Positions 7,411-14,380 of a DNA stretch of 16,182 nucleotides are shown here, piece after piece. Within the stretch, counting starts at the first letter, position 1. Each line of letters opens with the position of its first letter. The notes beneath the pieces are model-generated. The model had not been told where the DNA came from and did not search any database. It was given only the letters and a program-made list of their open reading frames with translations. Source of the DNA: Phycisphaerales bacterium UBA7812 (lineage in GTDB: Bacteria > Planctomycetota > Phycisphaerae > Phycisphaerales > UBA1924); contig DLBY01000178.1 of the NCBI GenBank assembly GCA_002480345.1, positions 1 to 16,182 on the forward strand. Reading direction: 5' to 3'. A program made the translations under genes and the position numbers.

Positions 7411-8594
7411 TCCGCGAGCATCTCGCGCACCACCCGCTCGAACAGCGGGGTGCCGATCGCGATCAGCTCGTCCGGGAAGTCATAGTCGGGGTTGTGCAGT
7501 TGCGGCTGGTCCTCGCCCGACCCCAGCCCGAAGAGCACGCCCCGACGCCCTTTCGTGAACAGACCAAAATCCTCCGACCAGCGGAAGGGCTCGTCGCGGT
7601 CGGCGATATCCAGCCCCATCGCGCTCGCGACCGACCGGATCCGCTCGACGGTCGGCGCGTCGCATACCGCCGCCTCGAAGTGCTCGTGCCAGGTGATCGC
7701 GTGCTCGAGCGAGTGCGCCGCCGCGACCTCACCCGCGATCTCGACCGCTGCCTTCGTGAGCGCCTCGAGGTCCTCGTCGGTCTCCGTCCGCAGCGTCGCG
7801 TTGAAGCGTCCCATCGAGGGCGTCACCCCGAACACATCGTCCTCGCCTGCCTGGATGTGCGTGATCGAGACGAGCCCGAACGAATCGGGCAGGCACTCCG
7901 CGGGGAGCTTGGGCAGGCGCTGCACGAGCTCGGCGATCGCCTCGGCGGGGCTGATCCCGTCGTCGGGGTGGGCCGCGTGGCTCGTGACACCCTCGAAGGC
8001 GACCGACATCCCCCGGCTGGCGCAGCTGAACACGCCGTCGGTCAGGATGATCTGCCCCATCGGGTGCCCGGGCAGGTTGTGCAGCGCGATCGCCGCTCCG
8101 TTCTCCCCGGGCTCGAGGCTCCCCCACCGCTCATCGGCGAGCACCTGCTTGGCGCCCGCCCCCGTCTCCTCCGCGGGCTGGAAGAGCAGCACGACCCGGC
8201 CCCTCTCGGGTGGGTTCTCGCTGAAAACCGCCGCGAGCCCCGCGACCATCGTCGTGTGCCCGTCGTGCCCGCACGCGTGCATCACGCCCGGCTTCGTGCT
8301 CTTGTAGGCCGGGTCGATGACCTCCTGGATCGGCAGCGCATCGAGCTCGGCCCGCACGACGATCGTGGGCCCGGGCTTCCCGGAATCGAACTCCGCCGCG
8401 AGCCCGGTGGTGCCCAGATGCTCGTGCAGCCGGGTCGGGTTGAACCGGGCGACGAAGTCGCGGATCGTGTCGTGCGTCCGGTGCTCGTGCCCCGAGAGCT
8501 CGGGTGCGGCGTGGACGGTGTGCCGCAGCTCGGTGAGGATCGCGAGCAGGTCGGCGGGGAGGGCGTCGGATGCGTTCGAGGTGGCGGGCGTCAT
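7407..8594 (-). CDS. M20 family amidohydrolase (N-acyl amino acid / hippurate hydrolase type)
   Basis: 395 residues, the normal length for the M20D subgroup. These cytoplasmic di-metal hydrolases cleave N-acyl or N-aromatic-acyl amino acids and related amides. LRHTVHAAPELSGHEHRT near 23-40 is the family's entry motif. RAELDALPIQE at 81-91 precedes the metal-binding ACGHDGHTTM (Cys108, His110, His113), then LLFQPAEETGAGAKQ with Glu142/Glu143, and HNLPGHPMG with His172. The later DxPSMGRFNATLRTE-like segment and EDFGLFTKGRRGVLFGLGS supply the last conserved region. It starts at ATG 8594 without a clear Shine-Dalgarno; the preceding 10-15 residues are polar. The exact substrate is unknown, and carboxypeptidase, IAA-amino-acid hydrolase or diaminopimelate-type activities are alternatives. 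The upstream gap is 329 bp with hairpin repeats, so it has its own promoter rather than sharing the ftsH transcript. Confidence 0.93.
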   Translation of the reverse strand: MTPATSNASDALPADLLAILTELRHTVHAAPELSGHEHRTHDTIRDFVARFNPTRLHEHLGTTGLAAEFDSGKPGPTIVVRAELDALPIQEVIDPAYKSTKPGVMHACGHDGHTTMVAGLAAVFSENPPERGRVVLLFQPAEETGAGAKQVLADERWGSLEPGENGAAIALHNLPGHPMGQIILTDGVFSCASRGMSVAFEGVTSHAAHPDDGISPAEAIAELVQRLPKLPAECLPDSFGLVSITHIQAGEDDVFGVTPSMGRFNATLRTETDEDLEALTKAAVEIAGEVAAAHSLEHAITWHEHFEAAVCDAPTVERIRSVASAMGLDIADRDEPFRWSEDFGLFTKGRRGVLFGLGSGEDQPQLHNPDYDFPDELIAIGTPLFERVVREMLAD

Positions 8595-8715
8595 GGGCGG
8601 ATTGTCGCAGGGTCGGGGGCGGACCGCCACTCCTGCCCGGCCTGCGGTGATTAATCTCCTCGGCCTCTCCTCCTCGCGGCGTGGAACCAACATCCGGCAG
8701 ATCACGCGTACGAAC

Positions 8716-8738
8716 GAGCCGGAAGCGTGAGCGCCCGG
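8716..8738 (+). repeat. Hairpin repeat copy 1
   Basis: GAGCC, GGAA, GCGTGAGCG, CCCGG in order. GCCGG and CCGGC pair as the outer stem (8718-8722 with 8735-8739) and GC/GC closes a GTGA tip, which as RNA is a GNRA tetraloop. Only in this orientation is the tip GNRA. Confidence 0.55.
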
Positions 8739-8776
8739 CCGATCCGCCGCCGGCGTCCAAATCGGCACCGTCCTCC

Positions 8777-8799
8777 CCCCTCGCTCACGCTCGGGGCTC
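8777..8799 (-). repeat. Hairpin repeat copy 2
   Basis: On the minus strand: GAGCC, CCGA, GCGTGAGCG, AGGGG. CCCC/GGGG forms the outer stem, a tandem GA/GA mismatch follows, then GC/GC closes the same GTGA tip. It differs from copy 1 only in the flanking stem bases. AGCGTGAGCG is shared exactly with copy 1, in inverted orientation. Confidence 0.55.
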
Positions 8800-8863
8800 C
8801 TTCCGTCCGCCGTTCCCGCGCACAATTCTCCGCGCTTTCGCGTTCGTTCTGCACGAGCGCACG

Positions 8864-8891
8864 AAAAACCCCTCGCTCGCGCGAGGGGCTC
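8864..8891 (-). terminator. Intrinsic terminator of ftsH, also hairpin repeat copy 3
   Basis: On the minus strand the perfect 8-bp stem CCCCTCGC / GCGAGGGG (8888-8881 with 8876-8869) with a GCGA tetraloop is followed by TTTTT (8868-8864). It begins about 35 nt after the ftsH stop, so it is a textbook rho-independent terminator for that gene. GAGCC, CCTC, GCGCGAGCG, AGGGG places it in the same repeat family as the two copies to its left. Confidence 0.85.
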
Positions 8892-8923
8892 GTTGAGAAT
8901 CAGATGCTTGCATCGCGCGGGCA

Positions 8924-11083
8924 TCACCCCGGCGTCGGAAGCGCCCCCGGTGGGATCTCCGGATCCTCGCCCCCGCCCGGCATGGGCGGCGAGTGGGTCA
9001 CGCCCCCGTCGTTCTTCTTGCCCGCGAGCAGGTCCGCCACCGTCGGCTTGTTGAGCGTCTCGCCCCGGATGAGCCGGTGCACATCGTCGCCCACGAGCGT
9101 CTCGTGCTTGAGCAGGGCCTCCGCGACCGCGATCACGCGGTCCCAGTGCTCCTCGAGCATCCGCTGCGCGTCGCCGTACGCCTCGTCCACGATGCGCCGG
9201 ACCTCCTCGTCGATCGCCTTGGCGGTCTCGTCGGAGTAGTCGCGGTCGGCCATGAACATCTCTTTGCTGTCTTCGCCCGTGTACTTGATGAAGCCCAGCT
9301 TGTCGCTCATGCCCCAGTCGAGCACCATGAGCCGCGCGAGCTGCGTGATCTGGGCGATGTCCTGGGCGGCGCCGCTGGAGACATCCTCCATCGCCTTCGC
9401 CTCGGCGATCCGCCCGCCGCAGAGGACGCGCATGGTCGCGCGGAGCCACTTGAGGCCGTAGCCCATGCGATCCTTCTCGGGCAGGCTGAAGGTCGCGCCG
9501 CCCGCGGCGCCGCGTGGGATGATCGTGACCTTGTGCAGCGGGTCCGCGTCCTTGAGGAGCGCCTGCAGCACCGCGTGCCCCGCCTCGTGGTAGGCGACGA
9601 GCTTGTTCTCGTCCGCTTCGCGCACCCGGCTCTTCTTGGCGCGCCCGAACTTCACCTTGTCCCGCGCCTCTTCGAGGTCCTCGTGCTCGATGAATTCCTT
9701 GTTCTGCAGCGTCGCGCTGATCGCGGCCTCGTTGATGATCGCCGCGAGGTCCGCCCCGCTGAACATGGGCGTGCCCCGGGCGACATGCTCGAGGTTCACA
9801 TCGGGGCCCAGCGTGACCTTCTTCGCGTGGACCTTGAGAATCTCCAAACGCCCGTTGACATCCGGGAGCGGGACGGTGATCTGCCGGTCGAACCGCCCGG
9901 GACGGGTGAGCGCCGGGTCGAGCACATCCGCCCGGTTCGTCGCCGCGATGACGATCACGCCGTCGCCCGAGTTGAACCCGTCCATCTCAACCAGGATCGC
10001 GTTGAGGGTCTGCTCACGCTCGTCGTGCCCGCCCTGGCTGAACCCCCCGCCCCGGCGACGCCCCACCGCGTCGATCTCGTCGAGGAAGATGATGCAGGGG
10101 CTCGATTCCTTCGCCTGCTTGAACAGATCGCGGACCCGGCTCGCGCCGACGCCCACGAACATCTCGACGAAGTCCGACCCCGAGATCGAGAAGAACGGGA
10201 CATCCGCCTCGCCCGCGATCGCCTTCGCGAGCAGGGTCTTCCCGCAGCCGGGCTGCCCGATGAGCAGCACGCCGCGCGGGATGCGACCGCCCAGGCGGGT
10301 AAACCGCTTGGGGTTGCGCAGGAACTCGATGATCTCGCTGACCTCTTCCTCCGCTTCGTCGATGCCCGCGACATCCTTGAAGGTGACGCCGGTCATCTCC
10401 TTGGTCAGGGTCCGGTGCCGGCTTTTGCCGAAGTTGCCGAGCATGCCCGCGCCGCCCCCGGCGCCGCGCACCGCGCGCCCGATCAGGAACCACACGAGCA
10501 GCGCCAGCAGGATGAACGGTCCGAATAGGAAGAGCAGCTGCATCCAGGGCCCGTCCGCTTTCGCGATGTACTTGCCCCCGGTGATCTCGCCCAGCTCGGT
10601 CGCGATGACCTCGCCGTTCGTCGCGTTGAGCGCGACGCGGATGGTCTTGATCTCGCTGTCCACGCCCGTCTGCTGCAGGCGTGCCGTCACGCTCGTCGAG
10701 GTGAGCACGGGCTCGCCCACGATCTCGCCGCTCTCGTAGTGCGTCTTGAATTCCGCCCAGGTGACCTGCGTGCCCTGCCCCACCTGGCTGAAGAAGGTGA
10801 TCAGCATCACCCCGAGCAGGATCAGGACCACGAACCCGAACATCCCGCGCCCGGGTCCGCCCGCCTGCGCGGGCTGGTTCGGACCGCCCCCGCCGCTCCC
10901 CGGGGCCTTCCCCCCGCCCTTCCCGGGAGGGGTGCCCTTCGGGTCACCGCCGCCGCTGGAGTCCGCGAAGTCCATTTCCGCGATGCCGGGCCCCGCGTTC
11001 TGCGACGCCGGGGCCTGGGGCGAACGGGTGTCCGCACGCGAACCACCGCGCATTCCGAGTGTGTTCATCAGCAATCGACGCAA
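8924..11083 (-). CDS. ftsH: ATP-dependent membrane zinc metalloprotease FtsH
   Basis: 719 residues from TTG 11083. FtsH is a hexameric inner-membrane AAA+ protease that unfolds and degrades damaged or regulatory membrane and cytosolic proteins. Positions from this start: a Gly/Pro/Ser-rich cytoplasmic segment (to about 80), TM1 about 81-99, a periplasmic domain, TM2 about 181-201, Walker A GQPGCGKT 276-283, Walker B IIFLDEID 331-338, the second region of homology TNRADVLDPALTRPGRFDRQ, the zinc site HEAGH 499-503 with the third ligand Asp in SGAAQDIAQ, and a Gly/Pro-rich end. TTG is chosen because AAGGAG lies exactly eight bases upstream; ATG 11068 is the alternative but has no ribosome binding site at a workable distance. 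TM1 normally starts near the N-terminus, so the extension is unusual. Walker A has Gln and Cys where GPPGTGKT is standard, but the key Gly-Lys-Thr is intact. It follows lptE on the same strand after 272 bp and ends at a clear terminator. Confidence 0.95.
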   Translation of the reverse strand: MRRLLMNTLGMRGGSRADTRSPQAPASQNAGPGIAEMDFADSSGGGDPKGTPPGKGGGKAPGSGGGGPNQPAQAGGPGRGMFGFVVLILLGVMLITFFSQVGQGTQVTWAEFKTHYESGEIVGEPVLTSTSVTARLQQTGVDSEIKTIRVALNATNGEVIATELGEITGGKYIAKADGPWMQLLFLFGPFILLALLVWFLIGRAVRGAGGGAGMLGNFGKSRHRTLTKEMTGVTFKDVAGIDEAEEEVSEIIEFLRNPKRFTRLGGRIPRGVLLIGQPGCGKTLLAKAIAGEADVPFFSISGSDFVEMFVGVGASRVRDLFKQAKESSPCIIFLDEIDAVGRRRGGGFSQGGHDEREQTLNAILVEMDGFNSGDGVIVIAATNRADVLDPALTRPGRFDRQITVPLPDVNGRLEILKVHAKKVTLGPDVNLEHVARGTPMFSGADLAAIINEAAISATLQNKEFIEHEDLEEARDKVKFGRAKKSRVREADENKLVAYHEAGHAVLQALLKDADPLHKVTIIPRGAAGGATFSLPEKDRMGYGLKWLRATMRVLCGGRIAEAKAMEDVSSGAAQDIAQITQLARLMVLDWGMSDKLGFIKYTGEDSKEMFMADRDYSDETAKAIDEEVRRIVDEAYGDAQRMLEEHWDRVIAVAEALLKHETLVGDDVHRLIRGETLNKPTVADLLAGKKNDGGVTHSPPMPGGGEDPEIPPGALPTPG

Positions 11084-11355
11084 AGAAAAGGCTCCTTCCA
11101 GCCCGCGGCGCGGCCCCAGGGGCTGTACGACGCGGGTCGGCGGGTGGATCGGCTCCCCCGTGCGAACGCTAGGCAATCCCGCGGGACGGGTCCGTGCGCC
11201 CGCATCGGTATCGGCTCACCCCCTCATGGGGGTTCCCCTTCTCTTCGGAACAACCGAGCCCTCGGATGTATTCGGAACCGAACAGGTCCATTGCACCGCG
11301 GATCCACACGCGGAACGCGGCCCGGTCGCCCGCGCACCCGGGGTGAACCGCACGA
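11084..11355. promoter_or_regulatory. lptE-ftsH intergenic region with clustered small dyads
   Basis: 272 bp with no coding frame that I can support. TTCGGAAC occurs at 11244-11251 and again at 11271-11278; the second is part of the dyad TTCGGAACCGAA (11271-11282). CCGAG/CTCGG (11254-11258 with 11261-11265) lies between them. ACCCCC 11218-11223 pairs with GGGGGT 11228-11233. These could be operator sites for an ftsH promoter or 3' structures of lptE. No sigma-70-like -35/-10 pair convinces me. Confidence 0.4.
11092..11097 (-). promoter_or_regulatory. Ribosome binding site deciding the ftsH start
   Basis: On the minus strand AAGGAG (11097-11092) is eight bases before TTG 11083 and 23 bases before ATG 11068. 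The spacing supports the TTG start. Confidence 0.6.
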
Positions 11356-11913
11356 TCAGAACTCGCCGCGCATCTCGCCCACGATCGCGCGCGCGAGCTC
11401 CTCGATCGCCTCGCGCTCCCCGATCTCGATCCGCTCGCCCGGCTCGCCCGCGATCCCGCGAGCGGGGATGAAGGTCGTCGTCGCGCTGAAGTCCTGCCGC
11501 TCGAGGCGGACCGCGCCGTCCCGGTTATCGCGCCAGGTGAAGTTCACCCGGAGCGTCAATGCCTGCTCCTGCACGAGCCCCGTCCCGGGTGTCCGCGTGA
11601 GCGTCTGCAGGCGGTAATCGCCGATGGAGCCCGACAACACGGTGTCCGCGGACCCCCGGCTCACGACGCGCCAGGGCGTCCGCGCCATGATCTCCTTGGT
11701 GATCGCGTCGGTGAGCGCCTGCTCGATGCCGGGGGTGAAGGTCCCGTTCTCGAAGATGGGGACCGCGACGGTGCGCACGCCCGCGTCGTAGGTCGACCCC
11801 AGCACATACCCCTTGTGCGGGTCCGAGGCGCAGCCCGTCAGCACAGAGGCGCACGAAAGCACCGCGCCGAGCGTGACGGCCGTCCACACGAGTCCGGCGC
11901 GTCCCCGCGTCAC
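11356..11913 (-). CDS. lptE: LptE-like LPS-assembly outer-membrane lipoprotein
   Basis: 185 residues from GTG 11913, chosen because GGAGG lies seven bases upstream and a lipoprotein signal follows directly. The signal peptide ends in the lipobox LTGC with Cys28 as the lipidated residue. The mature part matches the LptE pattern: GYVLGSTYDAGVRTVAVPIF (split here by family blocks), then ENGTF, an amphipathic 'EQALTDAITKEIMARTPWRVVS' helix, and ADTVLSGSIGDYRL, a beta-strand core with alternating hydrophobic residues. LptE plugs the LptD barrel and helps deliver lipopolysaccharide to the outer surface. The start codon overlaps the TGA of the upstream BamD-like gene as GTGA (11913-11910), so the two are probably translationally coupled. 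ftsH follows on the same strand. LptE families diverge strongly, so the name is inferred from pattern, signal and context. Confidence 0.8.
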   Translation of the reverse strand: MTRGRAGLVWTAVTLGAVLSCASVLTGCASDPHKGYVLGSTYDAGVRTVAVPIFENGTFTPGIEQALTDAITKEIMARTPWRVVSRGSADTVLSGSIGDYRLQTLTRTPGTGLVQEQALTLRVNFTWRDNRDGAVRLERQDFSATTTFIPARGIAGEPGERIEIGEREAIEELARAIVGEMRGEF

Positions 11914-12923
11914 GGTGTCGCCTCCAACTCGGGGACGCCCGCGTCCTGTTCTCCGGATGCGTCGATCCACCCGCGGTCCTCCATCGCCCGCAGCGCCGAC
12001 TGGGCGGCGCTCGTCGCGGGGTGCTGCTTGAGCAGGCGACGCATCACGAGCCGCGCGGAGGGCTCGTCGTTCCGATCGAGATACCAGTTCGCGGTCGAGA
12101 GCATCTGCTGCGCCCGGCTCTCGTCGATGCGGGAGCCCAGCCCCTCCGCGATCCCGCTCCGCAGCGCGTCGGCGGGGTAGCGGCGCACGAACCGGTCCAG
12201 CAGCAGCTCCGCCTCGATGAGCCCCGACGCGTCGTACTCAGGGCCCTTGAACTGCGCGACATTCGCGTAGATCTGGCCCAGCAACGCCTCCTTCGCGTAC
12301 TCGCTGTCCGGATAGTTGCGCTGGAAGATGTCGAACATCTCCTTCGCGAGCGCCAGGTCGCGCGTCTTGTAGTAATGCTCCGCGAGGCGGATCGCCGCCT
12401 CTTCGCTGACCCGGCTGCCGGGCAGGCGCTCCTGCACACGGATCATCAGTTCCTCGCCCAGGCGACGCGCGGGCTCGATGCGGAACAGCCCCCACAGCTT
12501 GCGCTTCATCCCGTCGAGGTAACGCTGGGCGATGTCCATCTCCCGGAGGACCGCGGTCTCGTACTCCTCGGACGCGGGGAACTCGCGGATGACCATCTCG
12601 TAGTCGTACAGCGACTGGTACTCCTCGCGCTGCATGACCTTCGCGTCCCCCCGGAGCAGGTAGGCACGCGGGAGCCAGGCGTTCTCCTCCGACTCGTTCC
12701 GCTCGATCCACGGGTCGAGCAGCTGGCGGGCCTCGCCCGGCTCGTCCTCCGCGATCAGGCGGGCGGCTTCCGCCATCACCCATTCGTCCGTCCCCCGCTC
12801 GGGGGTCGAGGCGGGGGTGAATTCACCCGATTCGTCGAGGATGAACTCCTGCGCGCGCACACCGGCGAGGCACGAGGCGAGCACGAGCAGGGCGATCCAG
12901 GGGCGCACGGGGGCGGTCGTCAT
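11910..12923 (-). CDS. BamD-like TPR outer-membrane assembly protein
   Basis: 337 residues from ATG 12923, longer than the about 245 of E. coli BamD. BamD is the TPR scaffold lipoprotein of the BAM complex that folds beta-barrel proteins into the outer membrane. An export signal covers about residues 1-24. It contains LASC (Cys18), which fits a lipobox, but VRA/Q at 24-25 would also fit signal peptidase I, so lipidation is uncertain. Several TPR-type helix pairs follow: a YxSLYDYEMVIREFP unit, EEAAIRLAEHYYKTRDL with AKEMFDIFQRNYPDSEYAKEAL, and AELLLDRFVRRYPADA. The FQxNYPDSEYAKEA form is characteristic of the YfiO/BamD type of tetratricopeptide. No obvious Shine-Dalgarno precedes ATG 12923. 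It is translationally coupled to lptE. It could be a general tol-pal-type TPR protein, YbgF/CpoB-like, rather than true BamD. Confidence 0.72.
   Translation of the reverse strand: MTTAPVRPWIALLVLASCLAGVRAQEFILDESGEFTPASTPERGTDEWVMAEAARLIAEDEPGEARQLLDPWIERNESEENAWLPRAYLLRGDAKVMQREEYQSLYDYEMVIREFPASEEYETAVLREMDIAQRYLDGMKRKLWGLFRIEPARRLGEELMIRVQERLPGSRVSEEAAIRLAEHYYKTRDLALAKEMFDIFQRNYPDSEYAKEALLGQIYANVAQFKGPEYDASGLIEAELLLDRFVRRYPADALRSGIAEGLGSRIDESRAQQMLSTANWYLDRNDEPSARLVMRRLLKQHPATSAAQSALRAMEDRGWIDASGEQDAGVPELEATP
11921..11925 (-). promoter_or_regulatory. Ribosome binding site deciding the lptE start
   Basis: GGAGG on the minus strand (11925-11921) is seven bases before GTG 11913. It lies inside the last codons of the BamD-like gene, which supports the GTG start over the in-frame upstream ATG 11970. 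Confidence 0.7.
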
Positions 12924-12948
12924 GCCGACAGGATACCGGCCCCCGGCG

Positions 12949-13004
12949 GGGCTGTCCCGCGGAGGCCGGGAACACGAACGGACGGGCCCATTCACGGACA
13001 GCCC
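12949..13004. repeat. Nine-base inverted repeat around the 3' end of a dockerin gene
   Basis: GGGCTGTCC 12949-12957 is the reverse complement of GGACAGCCC 12996-13004, which lies in the last codons (Gly-Cys-Pro) of the gene ending at 12992. The 38-nt spacer makes it a weak terminator candidate for that gene; no T-run follows on the minus strand. Confidence 0.35.
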
Positions 13005-14215
13005 GCGATAAAGGACTCGACGAAGATGCCCACATCCGCGAGATCCCAGATCCCGTCCGCGTTCAGGTCCGCGAGCGGTCGCATCTCCACGAACGCGAGC
13101 ACGAACGCGTTGATGTCCGCGAGATCGAGCACCCCGAACGGATCGGCGTGATCCGCCGGGCAATCGTCGAGCGCGGACCGGGCCCCGCCGCCCCCGCCCA
13201 GTTCCGCGCGGATCTCCCAGGGAATGGCCGGGTCGAGCCCCAAGTCGTAATCCAGCGTGATCGGGGGCATGGGGATCTCGAACGGGATCGCGAGCCCGGC
13301 GGGCGGTGCCATCCCCGCGTAGATCCCCGAGCCCGACGCGTTCTGCACGGTGCCACCCGTGACCTCGATGCGCAGGTGCCCAGCCTGCGCGGGGTCGATG
13401 ACCGCGGGGTCGATCACGACATCGAGCGTGAACTCAGGGATATCGACGAAGAGTCGGCCCGCGTCGACATCGACCACGCCTTCCCCTCCGGTGGTCATGT
13501 CGATCGCGACCACATCCCAGGAGAACTGATCGCCGTTGATGGGATTGGTTGCGACAAACCGCACCGGGTCCTGGACGATCGAATCGCCCGCGCCGCCCCC
13601 GACGGAATCGACATGGGCACCGAAGGTCCAGTTGACGGTCCCGTTCTGGAGGGTCTCCCCGCTGTCGATCGTGACACCCGCGCTGCTGTAGGCATAGGCC
13701 CACGCAGCGCCGCGGCCCGTGACCCGCGCGTCCGCGACGCCGTGCGATTCGATGCGCCCCGAGATGTTCAGCGGCGCCCGGTTCAGCCACGGATCGATCC
13801 GGATCTGGTTGCAGGCCTGCGCGACGGATCCCTGCGGCAGCGTGAGGAACAGGCAGACGGGTGTGCCGGGGATACCCGCGTTGGTGATGGCGGCTGTCTG
13901 GTAGATCACGGGCGTGGGCCCGAAGCCGGGCAGGCCCGTGTTGAAGGTGTTGTGGTTCGCGCCGGGGAACTCCGTGCCGTACGGATCGAACCCCTGGTGC
14001 TGCGTGCCGGCGACATGGTCCTCGTCCCGCTGGTTCTGACCGACGAGCCAGACATGTCGGAAATCCGCGACGGTGACGCGCGCCACATCCGCCCGCGGCG
14101 CCGAGAGGCCCACGGGGTGCCAGACATGGTAACTGGAGACTTGCTGTTGCCCGAGCGCGGCCCCCGCGAGCAGGGACAGAGCGATCGCGCCGCATGTGCT
14201 GCGTGTGGTCTGCAT
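12992..14215 (-). CDS. Secreted protein of unknown function with GC-type dockerin tail
   Basis: 407 residues from ATG 14215, with AAGGA seven bases upstream. Residues 1-22 are a signal peptide ending ALG before QQQ. I do not recognise a domain in the body (about 25-345). It begins SSYHVWHPVG, has a Pro/Gly/Asn-rich middle, and then alternating hydrophobic strands, suggesting one or two beta-sandwich domains; WNFGAHVDSVGGGAG-like and DQFSWDVVAIDM segments stand out by eye only. From about 352 comes the tail CPAD, a 13-residue loop DHADPFGVLDLAD, a helix, then a classical 12-residue loop DLNADGIWDLAD, a helix, and the terminal GCP. It therefore carries one loop of each type. It lies downstream of another dockerin-tailed gene on the same strand with 154 bp between, and upstream of the BamD-like gene. 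Role: exported structural or surface protein, by inference. Confidence 0.7.
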   Translation of the reverse strand: MQTTRSTCGAIALSLLAGAALGQQQVSSYHVWHPVGLSAPRADVARVTVADFRHVWLVGQNQRDEDHVAGTQHQGFDPYGTEFPGANHNTFNTGLPGFGPTPVIYQTAAITNAGIPGTPVCLFLTLPQGSVAQACNQIRIDPWLNRAPLNISGRIESHGVADARVTGRGAAWAYAYSSAGVTIDSGETLQNGTVNWTFGAHVDSVGGGAGDSIVQDPVRFVATNPINGDQFSWDVVAIDMTTGGEGVVDVDAGRLFVDIPEFTLDVVIDPAVIDPAQAGHLRIEVTGGTVQNASGSGIYAGMAPPAGLAIPFEIPMPPITLDYDLGLDPAIPWEIRAELGGGGGARSALDDCPADHADPFGVLDLADINAFVLAFVEMRPLADLNADGIWDLADVGIFVESFIAGCP

Positions 14216-14257
14216 GGTGCTGTCCTTCCCTTCCCGCCCGCGATGTGTCGGTCGCCG

Positions 14258-14272
14258 CGGGAGAATCTCCCG
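14258..14272. other. Small hairpin upstream of the 12992-14215 gene
   Basis: CGGGAG 14258-14263 pairs with CTCCCG 14267-14272 around a 3-nt loop, within the 154-bp gap between the two dockerin genes. It lies about 45 bp before the ATG. It could be leader structure or a transcription end signal of the upstream gene; no T-run accompanies it. Confidence 0.3.
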
Positions 14273-14351
14273 GCCCGCGCCGACACCGATCGGGCGCGCC
14301 GATCAGATTCGAAGCGAAGGAACGCGGTGCCCGCTCACGGGAGGCCGTCTC

Positions 14352-14380
14352 GCGCGGGCGCGAACACGCTCAGCCCGCGC
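14352..14380 (-). terminator. Eight-base-pair stem straddling the stop of the beta-helix gene
   Basis: GCGCGGGC 14352-14359 is the reverse complement of GCCCGCGC 14373-14380, with a 13-nt loop that contains the TGA of the beta-helix gene (complement of 14370-14372). There is no T-run on the minus strand, so it is a weak terminator or mRNA-stabilising hairpin. Confidence 0.35.

Larger units (their letters stand above)
8595..8923. other. 329-bp gene-free stretch between the M20 gene and ftsH
   Basis: No open frame here looks coding. It holds three copies of a related 23-bp hairpin repeat (8716-8738 plus, 8777-8799 minus, 8869-8891 minus), the last acting as the ftsH terminator. It must also carry the promoter of the M20 gene, which reads leftward; I could not find a convincing -35/-10 pair. 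A GATTAATC palindrome at 8649-8656 is the only AT-rich spot near that gene. Confidence 0.6.

Noticed and set aside
7492..8654. Plus-strand open frames opposite the M20 gene
   Set aside because: The minus strand carries the full M20 metal-binding signature; the plus frames have no recognisable protein character.
8993..10528. Long open frame (511 codons) antisense to ftsH
   Set aside because: The ftsH frame on the minus strand is certain; the opposite frame is Arg/Leu/Asp-rich and is a by-product of high GC. The same applies to the long antisense frames opposite 54-1634, 1905-2960, 12021-13151 and 13148-14446.
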